A stretch of 64,000 nt of DNA from Flavobacterium jejuense. Its GTDB lineage: Bacteria; Bacteroidota; Bacteroidia; Flavobacteriales; Flavobacteriaceae. The stretch lies in contig NZ_VEVQ02000004.1 of the NCBI RefSeq assembly GCF_006491595.2, positions 233,479 through 297,478 on the forward strand. The letters are read 5' to 3'. Below the pieces are notes generated by a model that was given only the letters and a program-made list of their open reading frames with translations, was not told the origin of the DNA and searched no databases. How positions within the stretch are numbered: the first letter of the stretch is position 1; every line of letters starts with the position of its first letter. Positions 9,968 to 18,842 of this stretch are shown here, in pieces. Both the position numbers and the translations under genes were made by a program.

Positions 9968-9989
9968 TAGAAATTTAAATTAGTTAATC

Positions 9990-10595
9990 ATGTTTGCAGA
10001 ATTTGCATTTCCCATATTTGAACGTTCTATAAAAGAATATCACATTATTGATGATGTATACCAACCAACACAAAATCCTTATGAAAAAGGAACAATTGAG
10101 CATTTATTATATGCTAAAAATTGGGTTGACACGGTACAATGGCATTATGAAGATATTATTCGTGATCCGCAAATTGACCCTGTAGCAGCTTTAGATTTAA
10201 AACGTAAAATCGATGCTTCTAACCAAGTTCGTACCGATATGGTAGAATATATAGATAGCTATTTTCTTCAAAAATATGTAGATGTTCAGGTAAAACCAAA
10301 TGCAAAAATTAATACTGAAAGTCCAGCTTGGGCAATTGATAGATTGTCTATTTTAGCTTTGAAAATTTACCATATGAATGAAGAAGCAACTCGTGTAGAA
10401 GCTTCAGCAGAACATAGAGCAAAATGTCAAGTAAAATTAGACGTTTTATTGGACCAAAAAAATGATATGTTTGCTTCTATTAGTCAGTTGATTGAAGATA
10501 TCGAAAACGGTGATAAATACATGAAAGTATACAAACAAATGAAAATGTACAACGACGAAGAATTAAATCCGGTTTTGTACCAAAATAAAAAGTAG
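9990..10595 (+). CDS. DUF4254 domain protein
   Basis: A soluble, helix-rich, acidic protein of 201 residues with no signal peptide or membrane segment. The conserved opening (FAFPIFERSIKEYH) and the central TVQWHYEDIIRDP block match DUF4254, a Bacteroidetes family of unknown biochemical function. Members usually sit directly before a heptosyltransferase-like GT9 gene; here the gap is 11 bases. The neighbour suggests a link to LPS core assembly, but the sequence shows no catalytic motif. Confidence 0.82.
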   Translation: MFAEFAFPIFERSIKEYHIIDDVYQPTQNPYEKGTIEHLLYAKNWVDTVQWHYEDIIRDPQIDPVAALDLKRKIDASNQVRTDMVEYIDSYFLQKYVDVQVKPNAKINTESPAWAIDRLSILALKIYHMNEEATRVEASAEHRAKCQVKLDVLLDQKNDMFASISQLIEDIENGDKYMKVYKQMKMYNDEELNPVLYQNKK

Positions 10596-10606
10596 TCATC
10601 GAAAAG

Positions 10607-11647
10607 ATGCCTAATCCAAAACATATTTTAGTAATAAGGCTCTCAGCCATGGGTGATGTTGCCATGACAGTCCCAGTGTTGAGAGTTTTTTCTATGCAAT
10701 ATCCTGAAACTAAAATTACAGTTGTTTCAAGACCCTTTTTTAAACCTTTTTTTAATGATATTCCTAATGTGAATTTCTTTGCAGTAGATTTAAACAAAAG
10801 GCACAAAGGTTTTTTAGGCTTATTAAAACTGTTTTCCGATTTAAAAAAAATAAAAATTGATTATGTCGCCGATTTACATAATGTCTTGCGTTCCAAAATC
10901 ATTCGAACCTTGTTTCTACTTTTCGGAAAAAAAGTAGCAGCAACTGACAAAGGCAGAAAAGCAAAAAAAGAACTTACAAGACTTGAAAACAAGATTTTTC
11001 AACCTGTAAAATCCATGTTTAAAAATCATCTGGAAACATTTAATAAGTTAGGTTTTCCAGTAGACTTAAATCAACCAACTTTCCCTAAAAAAGCAACTTT
11101 ATCAGAAGCAATTTTGAATGAAATTTCTTTTTCTCAAGAGTTAAAGAAAATAGGAATAGCTCCTTTTGCACAATATGAAAGCAAAGTCTATCCTTTGGAT
11201 TTAATGCAACAAGTTATTGATGATTTGGCTACTAATTCAAATCATATAATTTATCTCTTTGGAGGTGGAAAAAAAGAAATTGAACTATTAAACCAATTGC
11301 AAAATAACCATAGAAATGTTATTGTATTAGCTGGTAAATTTAATTTGGAACAAGAATTAACCATCATTTCAAATCTTGACGTTATGTTGTCTATGGATTC
11401 TGGAAATGCTCATATTGCAGCCATGTTAGGTGTAAAAGTAATTACACTTTGGGGAGCTACTCATCCTTATGCAGGTTTTAAACCCTTCAATCAACCCGAT
11501 GAATATTGCATAACTTCGGATAGAGAGCAATTCCCATTATTACCAACATCCATTTACGGAAACAAAAAAGTAATAGGCTATGAAAATGCAATGCGAACTA
11601 TTTTACCAGAAACAGTTGTTGCAAAAATTAAAGGTGTTATTGCTTAA
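10607..11647 (+). CDS. Glycosyltransferase family 9 (heptosyltransferase-like)
   Basis: The protein has 346 residues with a GT-B fold. The N terminus ILVIRLSAMGDVAMTVPVLR is the classic ADP-heptose:LPS heptosyltransferase opening. The C-terminal nucleotide-sugar domain contains MLSMDSGNAHIAAMLGVKV followed by TLWGATHPYAGF, matching the D-SGxxH-AA and GxTxP blocks of the family. It most likely adds a sugar to lipid A-core on the cytosolic face of the inner membrane. It is cotranscribed with the DUF4254 gene and overlaps the convergent acyltransferase by 11 bases. Confidence 0.9.
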   Translation: MPNPKHILVIRLSAMGDVAMTVPVLRVFSMQYPETKITVVSRPFFKPFFNDIPNVNFFAVDLNKRHKGFLGLLKLFSDLKKIKIDYVADLHNVLRSKIIRTLFLLFGKKVAATDKGRKAKKELTRLENKIFQPVKSMFKNHLETFNKLGFPVDLNQPTFPKKATLSEAILNEISFSQELKKIGIAPFAQYESKVYPLDLMQQVIDDLATNSNHIIYLFGGGKKEIELLNQLQNNHRNVIVLAGKFNLEQELTIISNLDVMLSMDSGNAHIAAMLGVKVITLWGATHPYAGFKPFNQPDEYCITSDREQFPLLPTSIYGNKKVIGYENAMRTILPETVVAKIKGVIA

Positions 11648-12383
11648 TAGTAGATTCTAATTCTTTCAAAATTATCGCTCTCGTTTTTAGCTTTACTTCT
11701 TGTCTTTTTTCAAGTGTTAATCCACTCGTTTCAATAAAAGAATGCACTTTAACACGCATTCTACCTGTTGTTCCACTAAAAAAACGAAATGGAAAACGCT
11801 TCTTATTATCAATAAAAGTCATAGGAACAATAGGAATTTGGTGTTCGATAGCCAAACGAAAAGCACCGTCTTTAAATTCGTCCAAAACTATGTTTTCATC
11901 ATCAGGAACACCACCTTCTGGAAAAATACAAATACTCAATCCTTGTTCTAATCTTTTTTGAGCCAACTCAAATACTTTAAAACGGCTTTTGCTACTACTT
12001 CTGTCTACCATAATACAAACACGTTTGAAAAAGAAACCAAAAACTGGAATTTTAGCCAATTCTTTTTTCCCTACAAACACAAACGGATTCTTTTTTACAA
12101 CAAGTAACATTAGCATGATGTCTAACATCGAAGTATGATTGGCCACCAACATATAACTTTTTCCTTTCTCTAATTTTTGTTCGAAATCCACTTTATAATA
12201 AAACCCCATTCCATATAAAATTATTTTCGCCCAAAAACGAGCTAAAAAGAAGAATTGCGGATACGTTTTTTCACTAAGAATTGTAAGAAATAGGATTGGA
12301 AACAAAACGATAATGGGAATAATAACCAAAAGGTAAAACCAAATTCTCCAAACTATCCAAAAAGCATATTTTAGTATTTTCAT
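11637..12383 (-). CDS. plsC: 1-acyl-sn-glycerol-3-phosphate acyltransferase (PlsC family)
   Basis: The protein has 248 residues. An N-terminal membrane segment (about residues 8-35) is followed by the acyltransferase signatures NHTSMLD (the NHx4D motif) and FPEGGVPDD, plus VPMTFI near the end. It transfers an acyl chain to lysophosphatidate in phospholipid synthesis at the inner membrane. A second PlsC-family gene lies at 42878-43612. The 222-base region upstream of its start contains the structured element at 12424-12502, which on this strand would lie in its leader. Confidence 0.9.
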   Translation of the reverse strand: MKILKYAFWIVWRIWFYLLVIIPIIVLFPILFLTILSEKTYPQFFFLARFWAKIILYGMGFYYKVDFEQKLEKGKSYMLVANHTSMLDIMLMLLVVKKNPFVFVGKKELAKIPVFGFFFKRVCIMVDRSSSKSRFKVFELAQKRLEQGLSICIFPEGGVPDDENIVLDEFKDGAFRLAIEHQIPIVPMTFIDNKKRFPFRFFSGTTGRMRVKVHSFIETSGLTLEKRQEVKLKTRAIILKELESTIKQ

Positions 12384-12423
12384 ATATTAGAAACCAAACA
12401 TTAGTAAATTGTTTAAACCATTT

Positions 12424-12502
12424 TCCTGCTATTCGTTTTATCTTTTAAACTTGGTTTAAAAGGATGCCACTACTATCAGGAGTAGTCTCAAACAATAGGC
12501 AT
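12424..12502. other. Structured intergenic element with two mutually exclusive folds (candidate cis-regulatory RNA or REP-like element)
   Basis: Fold 1: CTTTTAAAC (12442-12450) pairs with GTTTAAAAG (12454-12462) around a TTG loop. TCCTG (12424-12428) pairs with CAGGA (12477-12481) outside it, leaving a 13/14-base internal loop. Fold 2: ATGCC (12464-12468) pairs with GGCAT (12498-12502) and ACTAC (12469-12473) with GTAGT (12482-12486), which would break the outer stem of fold 1. On the minus strand the element would lie in the leader of plsC; on the plus strand it lies upstream of the trpS promoter. I have the impression that similar blocks recur between genes in other flavobacteria, but I could not check this. 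Confidence 0.45.
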
Positions 12503-12579
12503 TTTAAAAAATCTCATTCAAAAATAACAATATTATTCAACCTTTTCAGAATAACCTTTTACCATTTCTGCAAAAGTGC

Positions 12580-12587
12580 TATTTTTG
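12580..12587 (+). promoter_or_regulatory. Putative -7 element of trpS
   Basis: TATTTTTG lies 18 bases before the trpS ATG, with a CTTTTA stretch about 19 bases upstream in the -33 region. A transcript from here would have a leader of about a dozen bases, too short for an attenuator or T-box. Confidence 0.5.
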
Positions 12588-12605
12588 TGGTAAACAACAA
12601 GAAAA

Positions 12606-13574
12606 ATGTCAAAAATTTTAACTGGAATTCAAAGTACAGGAACTCCACATTTAGGTAATTTATTAGGTGCGATTTTACCAGCAATTGAAATGGCAAATAA
12701 TCCTGCTAATGAATCTTTTCTTTTCATTGCCGATTTACATTCAATCACGCAAATAAAAGATGGAAAAACTTTAAGAGCAAATACGTATAGTGTGGCTGCA
12801 ACTTGGCTTGCTTGTGGTTTAGATATTGATAGAGCTGTTTTTTACCGTCAGTCAGATGTACCACAAACAGCTGAGTTATCTTGGTATTTAAGTTGTTTTT
12901 TTCCATATCAAAGATTAACATTAGCTCATTCTTTCAAAGATAAAAAAGAAACACTGGAAGATATTAATGCTGGTTTGTTTACATATCCTATGTTAATGGC
13001 GGCTGATATTTTATTATATGATGCAGAAGTTGTTCCTGTTGGTAAAGATCAAAAACAACACATAGAAATAACTAGAGTTGTAGCTGAAAAATTTAACAAT
13101 CAAATGGGAGAAACTTTTGTTCTACCAGAAGCAAAAATTGACGAGAACATCATGTTAATTCCTGGAACAGATGGAAATAAAATGAGTAAGTCTAGAAACA
13201 ACACCATTAATATTTTTTTAGATGACAAAGCTTTACGCAAACAAATAATGACTATCCAAACGGATAGCACACCATTAGAAGAACCTAAGAACCCAGATAC
13301 GTGTAATTGCTTTGCATTATATAAATTATTAGCAAAACCAGAACAAACAGCAGTTATGAGAGCTAATTATTTAGGAGGAAATTATGGTTACGGTCATGCC
13401 AAACAAGCACTATTTGAATTGATAGTAGAAAAATTCGCAACAGTAAGAGAGAAATACAATTACTACATCAACAACCTAGAAGAAGTAGATGCTTTACTAA
13501 AAGAAGGAGCTGCAAAAGCAAGTATTGTGGCTAATGGTGTTTTAGGAAGAGTAAGAGAGAAATTAGGATACTGA
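12606..13574 (+). CDS. trpS: Tryptophan-tRNA ligase
   Basis: A class I aminoacyl-tRNA synthetase of 322 residues. The HIGH-type motif is TPHLGN (about residues 13-18) and KMSKS lies at 192-196; the length is normal for bacterial TrpRS. It charges tRNA-Trp in the cytosol. The ATG at 12606 gives the canonical N terminus (SKILTGIQSTGTPHLGN). An overlapping open frame from 12464 has no protein-like features and was not taken. The gene stands alone, with a -7 box close upstream and a strong hairpin terminator downstream. Confidence 0.97.
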   Translation: MSKILTGIQSTGTPHLGNLLGAILPAIEMANNPANESFLFIADLHSITQIKDGKTLRANTYSVAATWLACGLDIDRAVFYRQSDVPQTAELSWYLSCFFPYQRLTLAHSFKDKKETLEDINAGLFTYPMLMAADILLYDAEVVPVGKDQKQHIEITRVVAEKFNNQMGETFVLPEAKIDENIMLIPGTDGNKMSKSRNNTINIFLDDKALRKQIMTIQTDSTPLEEPKNPDTCNCFALYKLLAKPEQTAVMRANYLGGNYGYGHAKQALFELIVEKFATVREKYNYYINNLEEVDALLKEGAAKASIVANGVLGRVREKLGY

Positions 13575-13604
13575 AATAACTAGAAGTTAGAAACTAGAAA
13601 TAGG

Positions 13605-13640
13605 AAAAGCAGTTCGATAGAGCTGCTTTTTATTTTTTTG
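13605..13640 (+). terminator. Terminator after trpS, usable in both directions
   Basis: AAAAGCAGTT (13605-13614) pairs with AGCTGCTTTT (13621-13630), a 10-bp stem with one G-T pair and a CGATAG loop, followed by TATTTTTTT. It begins 31 bases after the trpS stop and runs into the 3' end of the convergent lipoprotein gene, so it probably ends both transcripts. Confidence 0.82.
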
Positions 13641-14274
13641 TGATTTCTTTTGAAACCCATTTGCCATTTTTCTTCTCAGAAACAACCTCTATTGTATAAG
13701 GTAAACAACCAAAAGGATATAATTTAAAAAAAGCCTTAGATTTATCTTTATTAAAAAAAACTCTTGTTACACTAACCATTGCTGAAAGATTTCTATCAAA
13801 AATAAATTCTCCCATAGAAGCAATAGTGTCATTTTCTAAAAGTTTTATCTTTAAAGTAGATTTTACTATTTCATTGTTTTTGATTTCTCTTTCTTTTAAG
13901 CTATGTAGAACTATCTGCTTTTGGCTTATAGAATCAAATTCTGATTTATTAATGGGGAACATAGTAGTATTTAATCCAATTTCTATTTTATGAAATTCTA
14001 AAGCTAATTTTCTTAAACTATCTCTTTGTTTATTTATTGACTCAATCATCTTCTCATCTGATAATGATTTATCATTGTGTTTTTCAAAATCTTCATTTGG
14101 AGGAGGTGGAGCAGGAAGTTTGAGACTTATGAATTTTACTATTATTTGAGGCAAAACATCACACAAAACTGCTGCTTCGAGTTGTTCGTAGGTTTTTTGT
14201 GCTTCTTTTGTCTTTTCTTGACAATTAAAAAAAATCAATACAAGTAACAATGAAAATATTATTTTTTTAATCAT
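13630..14274 (-). CDS. Putative lipoprotein, second of a tandem paralogous pair
   Basis: The protein has 214 residues. A lipoprotein signal peptide ends in the lipobox-like FFNC with Cys at residue 18, then QEKTKEAQKTYEQLEAAVLC and a proline patch (PAPPPP). The start region, the EQLEA block and the Pro-rich patch align with the gene upstream, so the two are tandem paralogs that have diverged strongly. Its start overlaps the end of its paralog by 8 bases, indicating coupling. I do not recognise a family. It is probably anchored in the inner or outer membrane, with a soluble domain of unknown role. Confidence 0.65.
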   Translation of the reverse strand: MIKKIIFSLLLVLIFFNCQEKTKEAQKTYEQLEAAVLCDVLPQIIVKFISLKLPAPPPPNEDFEKHNDKSLSDEKMIESINKQRDSLRKLALEFHKIEIGLNTTMFPINKSEFDSISQKQIVLHSLKEREIKNNEIVKSTLKIKLLENDTIASMGEFIFDRNLSAMVSVTRVFFNKDKSKAFFKLYPFGCLPYTIEVVSEKKNGKWVSKEITKK

Positions 14275-14935
14275 ATTCTACTATTTCTTTAACAATCCAT
14301 TTATTTTTTTCTTCTAAATAATAACAAGAAACTTTCTTTAAATCGTTATATTGAAAAACTTCAAAGTAAGCATTCTCTTTAGGTTTATCTATTAAAACTC
14401 TACTCAGACCAATTACTCTTAAGTTTGGATTGTTTCTAATTTCACCTTCAAAAATGGAATCTTTTGGAATAGTTTTAATATTTACTGAACAAGTTAAAAA
14501 ATCGCTACTATAAATTACTCTAGTATTTAATGAATCACATAATGGAAAAAAATAATTTTCTGTCCCTTTAATTTTTTCTAAAGTAATACTCCATAAAGAA
14601 TCTACAATTCCAAAGGTTGCTTTTTTATGTTTAGGAATAAGTTTTATAAAACTGTCTCTCGCTTTTGAAATTTGAGAATTTAAGATTTTCCAATTGTTAG
14701 TATTTGTCGTATTAATACTATCTAATTGTTTTTTAGAAAAGGTTTTACTATTTGTTTCAAATGGTGGTGGTGGAATTATAGGTTGTTTTTTATAATAATC
14801 TTTAATCACGTCAGGTAAAACATCAGATAAAACTTCTGCTTCAAGTTCTTCGTAGGTTTTTTCTACAACTTTTGTTTTTTCTAGGCAATTGATAAAAAAT
14901 AAGGATAGAATAAAAATAAAAGCACCTTTTCTCAT
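14267..14935 (-). CDS. Putative lipoprotein, first of a tandem paralogous pair
   Basis: The protein has 222 residues. The signal peptide ends in a FFINC lipobox with Cys at residue 17. The next segment, LEKTKVVEKTYEELEAEVLS, mirrors that of its downstream neighbour, as does the IIPPPP patch near residue 55. The remainder is mixed alpha/beta with no motif I know. It belongs to a two-gene unit ending at the shared terminator at 13605-13640. The likely location is the cell envelope; the function is unknown. Confidence 0.65.
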   Translation of the reverse strand: MRKGAFIFILSLFFINCLEKTKVVEKTYEELEAEVLSDVLPDVIKDYYKKQPIIPPPPFETNSKTFSKKQLDSINTTNTNNWKILNSQISKARDSFIKLIPKHKKATFGIVDSLWSITLEKIKGTENYFFPLCDSLNTRVIYSSDFLTCSVNIKTIPKDSIFEGEIRNNPNLRVIGLSRVLIDKPKENAYFEVFQYNDLKKVSCYYLEEKNKWIVKEIVEYD

Positions 14936-14986
14936 AAAACGATATTTATAAGAAAAGGTACTTCAAAAATTAAGCCGAATTTACAA

Positions 14987-15011
14987 GATACTGAAACAAG
15001 TTCAGCATGAC
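14987..15011. repeat. REP-like intergenic hairpin
   Basis: Between ppc and the lipoprotein pair, CTGAA (14991-14995) and TTCAG (15001-15005) flank ACAAG, with GAT and CATGAC extensions. The pattern matches a short dispersed hairpin I know as common between genes in Bacteroidetes (GTCATGCTGAAC then TTGTTTCAG on the other strand). The left arm has one mismatch to the right. Only this copy was noticed in the window. Confidence 0.45.
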
Positions 15012-15020
15012 AAAGATAAA

Positions 15021-17597
15021 CTATGCCGAATTTCGACTCGCATTAATATTACCAAATAAAGAACGCATTACGATTTTTTCATAAACAGCAATTTGCTTTT
15101 CATCTGGTTTTGGACTTTCTTTTAATTCTTTAATTTTCAGTAAAGCATATTGTTGGATTGTCAATAATGGCAGCACAATTTTTTCTCGCATTGCTACGGA
15201 AGCTTTTCCATCTGGATAGTTTTCCATTAATTCAGTGAATCCTGATATTTTTAATAATAAACGTTTGGTTTCCAAATATTCAGTATGAATAATGGTCCAA
15301 AAAGAACCATATTCTGGATCATTCTTCATGTAAGCTGTTAACGGAAAGAATGATTTGCTTAAAGCCATCATACTATTTTCCAATAACGTTTTAAAGAATA
15401 ACGAATTATTATATAAGTTTTGTACATCTTCCCAAGTTCCGTTTTCTTCAAAACTTTTTAAAGCTGTTCCTACACCAAAAAAGCCAGGTACATTTTGTTT
15501 TAATTGACTCCAAGAACCTACAAAAGGAATCGCTCTTAAATCGTCTAAATTTAATTCTGTAGATTGTTTTCTTTTTGCGGGACGACTGCCAATATTAGTC
15601 TTCGCATAATAATTCAACGTACTCATATTTTCTAGATAAGGTACAAATTTAGGATGACTTTTAAAATCAATGTATTTTTGGTAACTAATTTCAGAAAGCT
15701 TTTGCATCACTTCTTTTTCCTTAACAGTCAAATGATTCTCTTGATGATGAAACACTTGATTATTGGCTCCAGCACTCAATAAATTTTCTAAATTATAACG
15801 ACAAGAATCCATGGTTCCAAAATTAGAACTAATAGTTTGTCCTTGGACGGTTAATTGAATTTGTTTGTTTTCAATTTCTGGACCTAAAGAAGCATAAAAT
15901 TGGTGTGTTTTTCCACCACCACGAGCTGGTGGTCCACCACGACCATCAAAAAAGACAACTTTGATGTTGTATTTTCTAGACATTGCAGAAATAGCCGTTT
16001 TTGCATTGTATATTCCCCAATTAGCCATTAAATAACCACCATCTTTAGTTCCGTCAGAAAAACCTAACATAATAGTTTGCTGGTTTCCTCTACTAGCTAA
16101 ATGTGCTTTGTAAGTTGGGTTTGTATATAATTGTTCCATTACCTGATCTGCTTTTTGCAAATCTTCAACACTTTCAAATAAAGGGACAATGTCTACAGGT
16201 GGGTTTTTCCAATTGGTTAAACGGAATAAAGCCAGAGCTTCCATTACATTTAAAGCACTTTCATTATTACTAATGATATAACGGTTGCAACCGAATTCTC
16301 CATTTTTTTCTTGAATGGTTTTGATGGCTCTTATAGAACCTAGAGTAGACTTCGTTCCTTCATCTGTAAAATCGTTTTCATTTAAATTAGCGGTAATTGT
16401 TGAAAGGATAGCAATTTTATCTGCTTCGTTCAGTTCATTATAATCTAAAGAAAACAAAGCTGGATTTTTTGATATGATGTCTTGAAAAACAGCTTGATGA
16501 ATTTTACTATTTTGACGAATATCTAAAGTAGCAAAATGGTAACCAAAAACACTTAGCTTGTTAATCAAATCTTCAATTTCATTTAAATACAAAGATTGAT
16601 GTTGGTCTATTAAAAGTTGTTTAATTTTATTTAGTTCGGTAGCTAATTCTTTTTTAGTGATAAAAACCGTTCCTTCAGAATAAAAAACCGAACGATATAA
16701 TTTATTTTCAACACTGCTAACTAATTCTTCTACTCCAGAAAAGGTTAATTTTCTTTTTAATTTTCTAATATCAAGATAATAACATTTTAGAATTGCAGAA
16801 CGCAATCTATCCGCTACTTTTAAAGTGATTTCAGTGGTTACAAAAGGGTTTCCATCTCTATCTCCACCTGGCCAAAAACCAAGATTAAAAATGTCATTAT
16901 TTAAATGATCTTTTTTCTCAAAAATATTTTTTTTAATGTATTGCATCATTTCACCAACAGTATGGTAAAATACATTTTCTAAATACCAAATGATACTAAC
17001 GGCCTCATCAAAAGGAGTTGGTTTTTCTTTTTTGATAAAAGGTGTTTTCCCAAGTTGGGCTAATAATTCTTTAATACTATTAAAGTCATTTGTTTTTACA
17101 GCTTCAGTTAAGTCGGTAATGATTCCTAAAACAGAACCTGGATAAAATTGAGTGGGATGCGCAGTTAAAACAGTTCTTACTTTAAAATCATTCAAAAACG
17201 AAATTAATTCTTCCTTTTTAAAGCGTTGTTCTGCGCGTTCTTTAATACTTCTCAAAGAACCACTACCTTCCATATTGTTTACTATATCAAAAGCTGAATC
17301 TTCAATAGCATCAAACAAAACCACTTGTCGTTCTACATATTGAATAAAACGGAACATTAAATCGATTTTTTCCTTTTCAGAGGCATTTTCTAAATATTTT
17401 GAAGCAAAAGTGTCAAAAATTTCTTCCGGACTTTGGTTGTTTTTATACCCTTGTTGGCAAACATCAGAAAATAAAGGCAATAAAACACCTGTATTGTTGA
17501 TTTCGTCATAAGGTAAAGTGATAAAAATACTGTTATAAATATTAAACTTTGAAGCTACATTTTGTTCGAATCGTTCTAGTTTCGGTAATGAATACAT
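15021..17597 (-). CDS. ppc: Phosphoenolpyruvate carboxylase
   Basis: The protein has 858 residues, slightly short of the roughly 880-residue enterobacterial enzyme. Recognisable active-site blocks are VLTAHPTQ (catalytic His), GGDRDGNPFVT, GFSDGTKDGGY and DGRGGPPARGGG. The last differs from the FHGRGG seen in E. coli by Asp for His. The C terminus is NASRNSA in place of the usual QNTG-type end. It carboxylates phosphoenolpyruvate to oxaloacetate, topping up the TCA cycle. It is a single-gene unit. The Asp and altered C terminus are probably lineage variants rather than damage, because the whole frame is intact. Confidence 0.96.
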   Translation of the reverse strand: MYSLPKLERFEQNVASKFNIYNSIFITLPYDEINNTGVLLPLFSDVCQQGYKNNQSPEEIFDTFASKYLENASEKEKIDLMFRFIQYVERQVVLFDAIEDSAFDIVNNMEGSGSLRSIKERAEQRFKKEELISFLNDFKVRTVLTAHPTQFYPGSVLGIITDLTEAVKTNDFNSIKELLAQLGKTPFIKKEKPTPFDEAVSIIWYLENVFYHTVGEMMQYIKKNIFEKKDHLNNDIFNLGFWPGGDRDGNPFVTTEITLKVADRLRSAILKCYYLDIRKLKRKLTFSGVEELVSSVENKLYRSVFYSEGTVFITKKELATELNKIKQLLIDQHQSLYLNEIEDLINKLSVFGYHFATLDIRQNSKIHQAVFQDIISKNPALFSLDYNELNEADKIAILSTITANLNENDFTDEGTKSTLGSIRAIKTIQEKNGEFGCNRYIISNNESALNVMEALALFRLTNWKNPPVDIVPLFESVEDLQKADQVMEQLYTNPTYKAHLASRGNQQTIMLGFSDGTKDGGYLMANWGIYNAKTAISAMSRKYNIKVVFFDGRGGPPARGGGKTHQFYASLGPEIENKQIQLTVQGQTISSNFGTMDSCRYNLENLLSAGANNQVFHHQENHLTVKEKEVMQKLSEISYQKYIDFKSHPKFVPYLENMSTLNYYAKTNIGSRPAKRKQSTELNLDDLRAIPFVGSWSQLKQNVPGFFGVGTALKSFEENGTWEDVQNLYNNSLFFKTLLENSMMALSKSFFPLTAYMKNDPEYGSFWTIIHTEYLETKRLLLKISGFTELMENYPDGKASVAMREKIVLPLLTIQQYALLKIKELKESPKPDEKQIAVYEKIVMRSLFGNINASRNSA

Positions 17598-17694
17598 TGT
17601 AAATAAATTTTATACTAAAATACATCAATATTTTCAAAGAAACCCGATGATTGTTGTTGTAAATAGAACACAATGTTATTTTTTTATGATTTTT

Positions 17695-18807
17695 TTAAAG
17701 TATTTCGAATATTTTACCTGGTAATGGTCGAATTACACCTTTTAATTCCATATTTAATAAAATGGAGGAGGTTTTAAATATTGGAAAATCGCAATCTAGT
17801 GCAATACTATCGATTGTTTCGTTATTTTTTATTTGCAGATAATCGTAAATTTTCTGTTCTTCTTCATTCAAAGAGATGAATAATTGTTTTTGAATTCCTT
17901 TTTCTTCTTTTCTGTTTTTTTTACTAATTTCCCAATTTAGCATATAAATTAAATCAGCAGCGGAAGTTAAAACATGAGCTCTTTGTGTTTTGATGAGGTT
18001 ATTACATCCTTGACTGTACTTGTCAGTAATTCTTCCAGGAACGGCAAAAACATCTCTATTATAATCGTTTGCAATTTGTGCCGTAATTAATGAACCGCCT
18101 TTTTCTGCACTTTCTATAACAATGGTGGCTTCGCTCATTCCAGCTACAATTCGATTTCTTTTGACGAAATTTTCTCGATCGGGTTTTGAGTCACTCCAAA
18201 ATTCGGTTAAAAAGCCACCATTTTCTTCCATTTTTACCATGTATTTCTTATGGATTTTTGGATAAATTTGGTTTAAACCATGCGCTAAAACACCAATAGT
18301 TTGTAGTCCAAAATCCATGGATGCTTGATGAGCCACAATATCCACCCCATAAGCAAAACCACTGACTATAATAGGATTTAAAGGAGCTAATTCTTCAATT
18401 AGCTTTTTAGTACATTCAGAACCATAAGTAGTTACTTGACGAGTGCCTACAATGCTAATTATTTTTCTGTTAGATAAATCCACATTCCCAGATTGAAAAA
18501 GGAGTACTGGAGCATCAAAACAGTGTTTTAATCTTTCAGGATAATTTATATCTTGGTAATACCATAAATTGATATTTTCCTTTTCAATAATTCGTAACTC
18601 GTGCTCTGTTTTATGAAAAACGGTTTTATCCTGAATGTTTTTTAGGAATGTTTTTCCAATGCCTTCAATTTTAGCTAAAGTTGTTTTTTTAGCTTTGAAA
18701 ACTTCCTCTGCAGAACCACAATTTTGGATGAGTTTTTTGGCAAGAATATCGCCTACTCCTTCTACTTGCATTAACGCAAGCGTATAGTATAATTCGTTTT
18801 GTAACAT
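17695..18807 (-). CDS. dprA: DNA-processing protein DprA
   Basis: The protein has 370 residues. An N-terminal SAM/HhH-like region (about residues 1-65) is followed by the Rossmann-like DprA/Smf domain with SGFAYGVDIVAHQASM, GVLAHGLNQIYP, KRNRIVAGMS and EKGGSLITAQIAN. A short C-terminal winged-helix region (about residues 300-370) completes it. DprA binds incoming single-stranded DNA and loads RecA in natural transformation. A complete gene suggests that competence machinery may be present, but no other com genes occur here. It has its own good promoter. Confidence 0.94.
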   Translation of the reverse strand: MLQNELYYTLALMQVEGVGDILAKKLIQNCGSAEEVFKAKKTTLAKIEGIGKTFLKNIQDKTVFHKTEHELRIIEKENINLWYYQDINYPERLKHCFDAPVLLFQSGNVDLSNRKIISIVGTRQVTTYGSECTKKLIEELAPLNPIIVSGFAYGVDIVAHQASMDFGLQTIGVLAHGLNQIYPKIHKKYMVKMEENGGFLTEFWSDSKPDRENFVKRNRIVAGMSEATIVIESAEKGGSLITAQIANDYNRDVFAVPGRITDKYSQGCNNLIKTQRAHVLTSAADLIYMLNWEISKKNRKEEKGIQKQLFISLNEEEQKIYDYLQIKNNETIDSIALDCDFPIFKTSSILLNMELKGVIRPLPGKIFEIL

Positions 18808-18842
18808 GGCGTGTAATAAAAATAATTGGCTTATATATTACA

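Noticed and set aside
10480..10806. Minus-strand frame of 108 codons across the DUF4254/GT9 junction
   Set aside because: It is antisense to two well-supported genes and lacks any protein-like pattern.
12510..12605. T-box or Trp leader peptide controlling trpS
   Set aside because: The -7 box lies 18 bases before the start, leaving no room for a leader; no short frame with Trp codons or a T-box sequence is seen.
12464..12658. Small open frame crossing the structured element and the start of trpS
   Set aside because: It overlaps the conserved N terminus of trpS in another frame and covers a region with RNA/DNA symmetry; composition is not protein-like.
15021..17597. Damaged active site in ppc (Asp for His in the GRGG block, unusual C terminus)
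   Set aside because: The frame and all other blocks are intact, and the variant end NASRNSA looks like a lineage form rather than decay.
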